Of a stretch of DNA of 5,239 bases, positions 1-5,239 are shown one piece after another. The notes beneath the pieces are model-generated. The model searched no databases. It was not told where the DNA came from and saw only the letters and a list, made by a program, of their open reading frames with translations. The translations under genes were made by a program, and so were the position numbers. The stretch's first letter is position 1. The number at the start of each line of letters is the position of its first letter. The stretch is taken from positions 1 to 5,239 of the forward strand of contig DATLBY010000328.1 in assembly GCA_035526665.1 (NCBI GenBank), read 5' to 3'. The stretch is from DATLBY01 sp035526665 (GTDB lineage: Bacteria; Acidobacteriota; Terriglobia; Bryobacterales; Bryobacteraceae).

Positions 1-2958
1 CGTGCTCAGACCCGAGATCGTCCAGCCGCCCAGGACCGCTTCCGCCACTGCCGGCATGCGGCTGGCGAAATGACGTCCCTTGCCGACCGGCAGCTCGTAT
101 ACATAATTGAAGTGCAGGATCCGCGGCGGTGCGAAGGGCACTGGCCCCAAATCGTAGGACCACTGCGGCGCCGCCACAGGATTGGTCGCAATCGTGGCCA
201 GCGCCAACAGCTTCGACCAGGTGTAATTCACATCGAATAGCAGCCCATTGGAAAAGCGCCGGTTCAAATCCACTTCCATCGAATGGTAGTGCGACTGGCC
301 ATCCGCCGTGTGCGCGCCGATATTGACGTCATATTGCAGCAGAGCCCGCGCCGTCGGATCTCCCGCCGGCCGCGACAGGCACACCGTCATTCCCGGCGGG
401 CACGCGTTCACTTCCACTGTACGGGGAATGTGCCGGCCCGCATTGCCCACATAGCTCGCCCTCGCCCCCAGGTTGTGTCCCAGGTCCTTCTCCAGCGTGA
501 AGTTCCAGGTGTACGTGCGCTGCGCCGGATAGTCCGCGGTGTATCCGATCATGCTCGACAGCAGAGTGTTGGCCGCTGCCGTCGCCAGGCCCGCCGTCGG
601 GTTCTGGAACGTATACTGGCTGTTCACATCCACGCCGCGCGACAGCAGCAGATTCCGCGTCAATTGCGATCGCAGCACGATCGGCGGATTATTTACCTGG
701 TCGAAGTTGATATAGCCGACTGTATCTACTGTATAAATACCAAAGGCGCTGCGGGCCACGAAGCCGTTATTGATCCGGTAGGCGAATCCCAGGCGCGGCG
801 AGAAGTTCCAGCGGTTGGGATGCACGAAAGTGTTGGGTAAACCTGCTTTGTCTGATTCCAGGAACTGGCTTGCGAAGGGAGCGAATTCGGGCAGGATGTT
901 GGCGGATCCACCGTGCGGGATCAGAATCTTGCCGGTCTTGAAATCCGCAATCGAAGCCCGTTTATTCATCTCTTCGAAGAATCCGAAGGAGTCATACCGC
1001 ACTCCCAGATCCAGCGTGAGCCGCGCATTCACCTTCCAGCTGTCCTGAACAAACGCACCGTATGTAGTGCCGGACTCCCAGCCCCCTGGCTTGCCGATCG
1101 CGACATCCGTCGTTGAGGGCAGGCCTAGCAGGAAATCGGCGAACGCGTCACCAGTGGCCGACACTGTGGAGCCCGCATTGTTGTAATCCGAAGCCGTGGT
1201 GTAGCGCCCGTAAGGACGCCCCGCGAGCTCCTGGGTCGTATAGTCGCGGCGGAAGTGAAAGCCGGCCTTGAACGTATGGCCGCCGGCGATCTTGGTAATG
1301 GTCGGGTCAAAGGCGTAATCATAATCGGCCTGGTAGTTGAACAGCAGCCGGTCGAACAGACCGCTGAAACTGCCTGCCGGTGATCCCGAATCCGGTGACC
1401 CGATGCCCAACCCGTTGCTGCCCACCAGTATGGCCGGAGGTCCAGCGAACGGCGGCTTCGGATCCAGTCCGTTGATCTTGATCGGAAACGCCTCTGACCC
1501 GTCTGTCGGCGTATTCTTAAACGGCATGCTGCGGAAGGATGCCTGGAAACTCGCCACTAGCGTGGGACTCATCACGCGCGTCCAGTTCGTGGAAACCACT
1601 GCGTTCCACTGCTTCTTGGCGTCCCCTCCGAAGAGTCCCGGAACATTGCCGGAATAGCGCGACGCTTGGTCTAAATGAGCCCAGGTGATCCGGGCGAATA
1701 GCCGGTTGGCGTCATTCACGTTGTAGTCGTAGCGCGCGTCCCATTTATCGGAGTTGTCTTTCAAAGGCTTGGTGTAGACCGAATTGAACGCGGTCAGGCT
1801 GCCGGAAGGCGTGGCTCCGTCGGGAAGCAATTTGAGCAGTTCCAATGCCACCGGGCTCAGGCGGCTGCTCGGAATCACATTGTTGGGAAACACCTGGCCT
1901 TTGTTGAACGGGTCGAACAGGCGCACGGGCGCCGGTCTGCCCTGCGCATCCGTGCGGCCCAGCAGACCGCTCAGGTCGCCGGCTCGCTCCGCGGCGGTAG
2001 GATACCGGCTGTTAAACGATTGGATGGACTTGTAGCGGAACAACTCATAGGCGCCGAAGAAAAACATTTTACTTTTCTTGATCGGCCCTCCGAAGCTCGC
2101 CCCCGCCTGGTGGCGCACGAACGAATCGCGGCGGGCCGCTTCCCAGCGCCGCGCTCCCATCCCGCCCGACCGGTAGAACTCGTAGGCGCTGCCGTGATAC
2201 TGGTCGGTGCCCGATTTCGTCGCCACAATCCCCTGGGTCGGCTGCGAGTACTCCGCATTGCCGCCGGTGGTGGTGAAGTGGACCTCCGCTATCGCGTCCA
2301 GGTTCGGAGAATTCAGATCGGCGCGCCGTCCCACTCCGTCAATGCCGGTCCAGTTGTTGAACGCTCCCGCATTGTTCAGCTCCGCGCCGTCGGCAATCAC
2401 CTGCCACGGGGCCCACTGGCCGCTGCTCGGAGTATAGTTCCCGCTGGCCGACCCTTTCAACCCGTACGATACTCCGGGACTCAGTCCGATTAGCTGGTGC
2501 ACCTCCCGCACCGCCACCGGCAGATTCTGCACCTGCTGCAGGTAGCGGGAACTGCTGATCGACTGGTTTTCCGTCTCGATAGTGGTGGCGTTCGCCTCCA
2601 CGGTCACGTTCTCGGCGACGGTGCCGACTTCGAACTTGAGATCCAGCGTAATCGCCGAGTTGACGTCGATGCGCATGCCTGGGCGCGTGATCGTCTTGAA
2701 GCCCTGCTTCTCAGCCCGGACGTTGTACAGCCCGACGGGCAGCGCCGACAGGACGTACACTCCAGCATTGTTGCTGATGGTCCGGCGGACGTCCCCTGTG
2801 CCCGGATTACTCGCGGTAACCTGTGCATCGGGAATCACACCGCCCGAATTATCTGTGGCCAGGCCGGTGATCTTCCCCGAGCCTTGTGCCAAAGCTAGAC
2901 CGGTCCAAAGCAAAAGGCAGGCAGTGCATCCAAACATCTCCCGCTTGCTGCGAAACAT
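1..2958 (-). CDS. TonB-dependent receptor-like outer-membrane protein with N-terminal carboxypeptidase-regulatory-like domain (Oar type), C-terminus cut by window edge
   Basis: One open frame of 986 codons runs from the ATG at 2958 off the left edge, so the last barrel strands are missing; relatives are usually about 1000-1250 residues. Residues 1-24 form a Sec signal peptide (basic start, hydrophobic CLLLWTGLALA, cleavage before Q25). Residues 28-112 are a carboxypeptidase-regulatory-like/CnaB-type beta-sandwich (KITGLATDNSGGVIPDAQV, then GVYVLSALPVGLYNVRAE). A plug-like region follows (about 115-255: QNLPV..., LSPGVSYG, then NAEYSQPTQGIVATKSGT and HGSAYEFYR). The rest alternates polar and aromatic residues as in a beta-barrel, with family blocks such as FGGPIKK, TYGAFVQDSWKV, LTLDLGVRYD, NFSPRLGFAY and YELPVGKGR. 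C853 and C860 may form a loop disulfide. The family sits in the outer membrane and takes up or binds large ligands; the substrate cannot be read from sequence. The start is fixed by a good Shine-Dalgarno and the signal peptide; M8 is a poorer alternative. Confidence 0.93.
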   Translation of the reverse strand, partial: MFRSKREMFGCTACLLLWTGLALAQGSGKITGLATDNSGGVIPDAQVTASNPGTGDVRRTISNNAGVYVLSALPVGLYNVRAEKQGFKTITRPGMRIDVNSAITLDLKFEVGTVAENVTVEANATTIETENQSISSSRYLQQVQNLPVAVREVHQLIGLSPGVSYGLKGSASGNYTPSSGQWAPWQVIADGAELNNAGAFNNWTGIDGVGRRADLNSPNLDAIAEVHFTTTGGNAEYSQPTQGIVATKSGTDQYHGSAYEFYRSGGMGARRWEAARRDSFVRHQAGASFGGPIKKSKMFFFGAYELFRYKSIQSFNSRYPTAAERAGDLSGLLGRTDAQGRPAPVRLFDPFNKGQVFPNNVIPSSRLSPVALELLKLLPDGATPSGSLTAFNSVYTKPLKDNSDKWDARYDYNVNDANRLFARITWAHLDQASRYSGNVPGLFGGDAKKQWNAVVSTNWTRVMSPTLVASFQASFRSMPFKNTPTDGSEAFPIKINGLDPKPPFAGPPAILVGSNGLGIGSPDSGSPAGSFSGLFDRLLFNYQADYDYAFDPTITKIAGGHTFKAGFHFRRDYTTQELAGRPYGRYTTASDYNNAGSTVSATGDAFADFLLGLPSTTDVAIGKPGGWESGTTYGAFVQDSWKVNARLTLDLGVRYDSFGFFEEMNKRASIADFKTGKILIPHGGSANILPEFAPFASQFLESDKAGLPNTFVHPNRWNFSPRLGFAYRINNGFVARSAFGIYTVDTVGYINFDQVNNPPIVLRSQLTRNLLLSRGVDVNSQYTFQNPTAGLATAAANTLLSSMIGYTADYPAQRTYTWNFTLEKDLGHNLGARASYVGNAGRHIPRTVEVNACPPGMTVCLSRPAGDPTARALLQYDVNIGAHTADGQSHYHSMEVDLNRRFSNGLLFDVNYTWSKLLALATIATNPVAAPQWSYDLGPVPFAPPRILHFNYVYELPVGKGRHFASRMPAVAEAVLGGWTISGLST

Positions 2959-2962
2959 GGAA

Positions 2963-2970
2963 CCCCCCTC
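2963..2970 (-). promoter_or_regulatory. Ribosome binding site of the receptor gene
   Basis: Read on the minus strand, GAGGGGGG lies 4 bases before the ATG at 2958. Its GAGG core is 8 bases away, a normal Shine-Dalgarno distance. This supports M1 rather than the in-frame ATG seven codons later. Confidence 0.7.
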
Positions 2971-2995
2971 GAACGTGTGTTCGTTTTAAGGGTCG

Positions 2996-3024
2996 ATTAT
3001 ATCTCTTTTGTTCCGCTGCAAAAC
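2996..3024 (-). promoter_or_regulatory. Predicted sigma70-type promoter of the receptor gene
   Basis: On the minus strand a perfect TATAAT lies at 3001-2996, 37 bases upstream of the ATG at 2958. A weak -35 candidate, GTTTTG, lies at 3024-3019 with a 17-base spacer. The -10 match is exact and stands out in GC-rich DNA, while the -35 is poor. The site lies downstream of the serine hydrolase stop, so the receptor can probably be transcribed on its own. No operator was identified next to it. Confidence 0.5.
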
Positions 3025-3054
3025 GTGGGGGGCGGCATCTGTTTCAGGCCCCAC
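3025..3054 (-). terminator. Weak terminator-like inverted repeat at the end of the serine hydrolase gene
   Basis: Six-base arms GTGGGG (3054-3049 read on the minus strand) and CCCCAC (3030-3025) are separated by 18 bases that contain the hydrolase TGA stop at 3046-3044. They are followed by GTTTTGC. The stem is short, the loop is long and the T run is only four bases, so this is at best a weak or partial terminator. It also abuts the candidate -35 of the receptor promoter. It could be chance in GC-rich sequence. Confidence 0.22.
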
Positions 3055-4210
3055 TCACCGCGGCGACAATCCGTTGGATCATCCCGTCCACTGCCTTGCC
3101 GGGCTCATGCCAGTGCCAAACCAGCACAATGTCATGCTCGGGATCGATCCAGATGATATTCCCCCCGTTGCCCACGGCGGCGAAGCTGGACGCCGGTCCG
3201 CTGGGCCACTGCTTCTGCTTCGTGTTCAACCACCACAGATAACCGTAGTCTGGACCATGCGCCGATGGCGTCGTGGCTTCCCGGATCCACTTCTCCGGGA
3301 TCAGCTGCCGGCCCTCCCAATTGCCCCGATTGAGAATCAGCAGCCCGAAGCGCGCCAGGTCCTGCGAATTCATCCACAACCCGCCGCCCCAGCGCGTGCC
3401 GCCGCTCACTGACTCCACCGGCTTCTGGTTGATCTCGATTGTCGACTTCGGCCCGTACCCCTGCCACTTCCATTCGCCTGAGGCGCCTATGCGGTCCATG
3501 ATGCTCTCTTTGAATATCGCCGGTATCCCTTTGCCGAACACTTTTGCGAGCGAAAGCGCGAACCGGTTGATGCGCACATCGTTGTACTCGTAATATGTGC
3601 CCGGATCCTGGATCTCACGCGGTTTCCTCTGGCCCGCGCCGAACTCTTCCACGCCGAGGAAGTTGGCGTTCTTGCCCCACATCCCGCCCTCCCACTCGCT
3701 CTCCTGCTGCAGGTGGTTTTTCCAGGTGATCTTGGCGTTGTGCGGCGAGTCGTATCCGCCGTCGTGGATGTATTTCGCGACCGGGTCATCCACGCCGCGG
3801 ATCAGGCCCTGCGCAACCGCCAGCGATGCCGCGGTGGAGAGGAAGCTCTTAGCGACACTGTACACCGGGTCATTGGTCTTCGTGTCGCCGAACTCAGCCA
3901 CAATGTAGCCGTGCCGCAGAATGAGGCCGTTGGTGGCCGCGCGTTGCGCCGGTAGTGCGCCCAGCACCCTGCCGAAGACGCGCAGCTGGTCTTTCTGAAA
4001 ATCCCACTGCGAGCCATGCGCCAGGGCCCACTCAACGGCCAACTTCAGTTTCGCCGCGTCCATGCCAACGCCGGCTGGCGGCCTGTGCTGCCACGTTCCC
4101 GCTGCGGGAAAATAGGTGGTCCCTCTCGTCTGCGCCGGCAGGCCGGCAGCCAGCACCGCCATCAGCGGCACCGCCAGCAGTAATCGTCGGTTCAACCAGT
4201 GGTGAGTCAC
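3044..4210 (-). CDS. Secreted serine hydrolase, class C beta-lactamase / penicillin-binding-protein fold
   Basis: Complete, 388 residues, from GTG at 4210 to TGA at 3046-3044. Residues 1-26 are a signal peptide (LNRRLLLAVPLMAVLAAGLPA, cleavage before Q27), so the enzyme acts in the periplasm or outside. The nucleophile motif S118-V-A-K121 lies in DPVYSVAKSF. The usual second motif Y-x-N appears as Y209-N-D211 in PGTYYEYNDVRIN, and the C-terminal KTG/HTG position appears as G347-N-G-G350 before NIIWIDPEHDIVLVW. SVSGGTRWGGGLW (267-279) and the DLARFGLLILN block are typical of this beta-lactamase-related hydrolase family, whose members include esterases, D-aminopeptidases and DD-peptidases. The exact substrate is unknown; calling it a resistance beta-lactamase is not justified. 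An in-frame ATG at 4300 would add 30 residues ahead of the signal peptide, so the GTG with its strong ribosome site is preferred. The receptor gene follows on the same strand 85 bp downstream; the amidohydrolase diverges upstream. Confidence 0.93.
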   Translation of the reverse strand: MTHHWLNRRLLLAVPLMAVLAAGLPAQTRGTTYFPAAGTWQHRPPAGVGMDAAKLKLAVEWALAHGSQWDFQKDQLRVFGRVLGALPAQRAATNGLILRHGYIVAEFGDTKTNDPVYSVAKSFLSTAASLAVAQGLIRGVDDPVAKYIHDGGYDSPHNAKITWKNHLQQESEWEGGMWGKNANFLGVEEFGAGQRKPREIQDPGTYYEYNDVRINRFALSLAKVFGKGIPAIFKESIMDRIGASGEWKWQGYGPKSTIEINQKPVESVSGGTRWGGGLWMNSQDLARFGLLILNRGNWEGRQLIPEKWIREATTPSAHGPDYGYLWWLNTKQKQWPSGPASSFAAVGNGGNIIWIDPEHDIVLVWHWHEPGKAVDGMIQRIVAAVSGA

Positions 4211-4217
4211 GCGGAAG

Positions 4218-4223
4218 CTCCTC
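4218..4223 (-). promoter_or_regulatory. Strong ribosome binding site that decides the GTG start of the serine hydrolase
   Basis: On the minus strand GAGGAG sits 7 bases before the GTG at 4210, an ideal Shine-Dalgarno and spacing. Translation from this GTG begins directly with the signal peptide. The in-frame ATG at 4300 has no comparable site. Confidence 0.75.
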
Positions 4224-4251
4224 ACAAGGGAGTGTCCCACAGTCTCGCGTG

Positions 4252-4263
4252 TTGTTCCAACAA
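4252..4263. repeat. Short palindrome TTGTT-CC-AACAA in the divergent spacer
   Basis: Perfect five-base inverted arms are separated by CC, forming a 12-base near-palindrome midway in the divergent spacer. The two-base gap is too small for a hairpin loop, so if functional it would be a protein-binding site (operator half-sites). Such a short palindrome can easily arise by chance. Confidence 0.2.
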
Positions 4264-4304
4264 ACAAAAAGGGCCACAGGGGATCTCTATTGCTGTGCAT
4301 CAGG

Positions 4305-4310
4305 TAGACT
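4305..4310 (+). promoter_or_regulatory. Possible -10 element of the amidohydrolase gene
   Basis: TAGACT matches the -10 consensus TATAAT at four of six positions, including the key TA...T. It ends six bases before the ATG at 4317, which would place transcription start at or next to the start codon. No -35 is apparent and the match may be chance. Confidence 0.2.
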
Positions 4311-4316
4311 AACCGG

Positions 4317-5239
4317 ATGCGATTCCTGTTCTGTTTGCTGCCTTCGCTTCTTGCCGCGCAAACCTACGACATCGCTGTCCAACGCGGCCGGGTGATCGAC
4401 CCGGAGTCGGGTCTCGATGCGATTCGGGATGTTGGCATCAACGGGAAGAGGATCGTTTCCGTCTCTACCGGCCGGCTTCGCGGCAAGATCGAGATCAACG
4501 CGGCCGGCCTTGTCGTTGTACCCGGCTTCATTGACCTGCACCAGCATTCTCAGACGCCCGAAGCCCAGCGGTTCAAAGCGATGGACGGCGTGACAACTGC
4601 TTTGGAGTTGGAAGTGGGCGTCTCGCCGCTCAGCGAATGGTACGGAGCGCGGCAGGGCAAATCGCTCATCCATTTCGGTGCCAGCGCCGGACATATACCG
4701 GCTCGCATGCTGGTCATGCACGACACGGGCGGCCTGTTGCCGCGCGATGCTGCTATGAACCGGCCCGCCACGCTCGAAGAGCGGCGAGCCATCGAAGCCG
4801 CCGTTCAGAAGGGCCTGGACGAAGGCGGCCTTGGAATGGGCATGGGGATCACCTACACGCCCACGGCGCCTCCCGAGGAGATTCTGAGTCTCTTTTATCT
4901 CGCGGCCAAGTTTAAGCGGCCTGTTTTCGTTCACGCCCGGGAAGTCGGGAATGCGGTCCAATCCTTGCAGGAAGTGATTGCCGACGCGGCCGCCTCCGGC
5001 GCGCCCCTCCACGTCGTCCACATCAACAGCATCGCCATGGACAAGACCGCCGATGCACTTCGCATCCTTGAAGGCTCGCGCGCGAGCGGTTTAGACGTGA
5101 CTGCCGAAGCCTATCCTTATACGGCGGCGATGACGGAAATCGCCTCCGCCATGTTTAGCAACTGGGAGAGCCAGCCCGCGGAATACTTTGCCAGGCTGCT
5201 GTGGCCGCCCACCGGCGAGCGGCTCACACGGGAGTCGTT
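4317..5239 (+). CDS. Amidohydrolase-superfamily enzyme, N-acyl-D-glutamate / D-amino-acid deacylase-like, C-terminus cut by window edge
   Basis: The frame is open from the ATG at 4317 to the right edge: 307 codons of an expected 480-500. Residues 1-14 look like a short signal peptide (MRFLFCLLPSLLAA, then QTYDI), suggesting export. The N-terminal beta-sandwich strand DIAVQRGRVIDPESGLDAIR leads into GFIDLHQH, whose H75 and H77 are the expected first metal ligands. DGVTTALELEVG (90-101) supplies E97 or E99 as a possible bridging ligand. H206 (VFVHAREVG) and H235 (HVVHINS) match the other histidine ligands of D-aminoacylases, and TAEAYPYTA (262-270) is a family block. The catalytic Asp of the superfamily lies past the edge. 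The family hydrolyses N-acyl-D-amino acids to the free D-amino acid and a carboxylate. From memory, the N-terminal part most resembles proteins annotated as D-glutamate deacylase; substrate specificity is inferred. No good Shine-Dalgarno precedes the ATG (only AGGT 12 bases upstream). Confidence 0.9.
   Translation, partial: MRFLFCLLPSLLAAQTYDIAVQRGRVIDPESGLDAIRDVGINGKRIVSVSTGRLRGKIEINAAGLVVVPGFIDLHQHSQTPEAQRFKAMDGVTTALELEVGVSPLSEWYGARQGKSLIHFGASAGHIPARMLVMHDTGGLLPRDAAMNRPATLEERRAIEAAVQKGLDEGGLGMGMGITYTPTAPPEEILSLFYLAAKFKRPVFVHAREVGNAVQSLQEVIADAAASGAPLHVVHINSIAMDKTADALRILEGSRASGLDVTAEAYPYTAAMTEIASAMFSNWESQPAEYFARLLWPPTGERLTRES

Larger units (their letters stand above)
4211..4316. other. Divergent intergenic spacer between serine hydrolase and amidohydrolase
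   Basis: This 106 bp spacer must hold the start signals of both outward-facing genes. It contains an A-rich run (ACAAACAAAAA, 4260-4270) and a small palindrome (4252-4263). No convincing paired -35/-10 was found in either direction: minus-strand candidates match the -10 consensus at only about half the positions. No riboswitch or terminator fold was recognised. Confidence 0.6.

Noticed and set aside
283..840. 185-codon open frame on the plus strand
   Set aside because: It is antisense to the receptor gene, whose frame carries clear family motifs throughout. The translation is Arg-rich and low in recognisable folds, as expected from the complement of GC-rich coding DNA.
2020..2493. 157-codon open frame on the plus strand, with further overlapping frames to 2989
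   Set aside because: These frames lie opposite the plug and N-terminal region of the receptor. They have Arg/Pro/Ala-rich shadow composition and no motif.
1..2958. Frameshift or pseudogene in the receptor
   Set aside because: All 986 codons from 2958 to the edge read through without a stop, and family blocks appear in the expected order. The missing C-terminus is due to the window boundary.
3044..4210. Reading the serine hydrolase as an antibiotic-resistance beta-lactamase
   Set aside because: Only the SxxK motif matches; the second and third motifs differ, and the conserved blocks are those of general beta-lactamase-fold hydrolases.
4211..4300. N-terminal extension of the serine hydrolase to the ATG at 4300
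   Set aside because: It would put 30 extra residues in front of a clear signal peptide. The GTG at 4210 has an ideal GAGGAG 7 bases upstream; the ATG does not.
4287..5021. 244-codon open frame on the minus strand
   Set aside because: It is antisense to the amidohydrolase, which has its metal-ligand motifs in order on the plus strand. The complement frame shows no family pattern.

Overview
The window looks like chromosomal DNA of a GC-rich soil-type bacterium, most likely an Acidobacteriota member of the Bryobacterales/Solibacter type. The basis is the very large Oar-like receptor with an N-terminal carboxypeptidase-regulatory-like domain, the short signal peptides ending in '-A-Q', and strongly GC-ending codons. 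The assignment rests on gene style alone, because no rRNA or marker gene is present.

Layout: positions 1-2958 (minus strand) hold a TonB-dependent-receptor-like outer-membrane protein whose C-terminal end lies beyond the left edge. An 85 bp gap (2959-3043) carries its Shine-Dalgarno sequence, a perfect TATAAT -10 box and a weak terminator-like inverted repeat. Positions 3044-4210 (minus) encode a complete 388-residue secreted serine hydrolase of the class C beta-lactamase/penicillin-binding-protein fold. It starts at a GTG preceded by a strong GAGGAG. A 106 bp divergent spacer (4211-4316) separates it from a plus-strand amidohydrolase at 4317-5239, which runs off the right edge and resembles N-acyl-D-glutamate/D-amino-acid deacylases. 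No gene-free stretch exceeds 300 bases. No RNA genes, mobile elements or CRISPR arrays were seen.

How the genes may work together: the hydrolase fold often acts on D-amino-acid-containing peptides or esters, the amidohydrolase family removes acyl groups from D-amino acids, and the receptor family sits in the outer membrane. A local set for scavenging D-amino-acid compounds such as peptidoglycan fragments or non-ribosomal peptides is a reasonable hypothesis. Nothing in the sequence proves a shared substrate, and the receptor appears to have its own promoter. I see no clear sign of a wholly new system. The points most worth checking are the variant active-site motifs of the hydrolase, the metal-bridging residue of the amidohydrolase, and the promoter arrangement.
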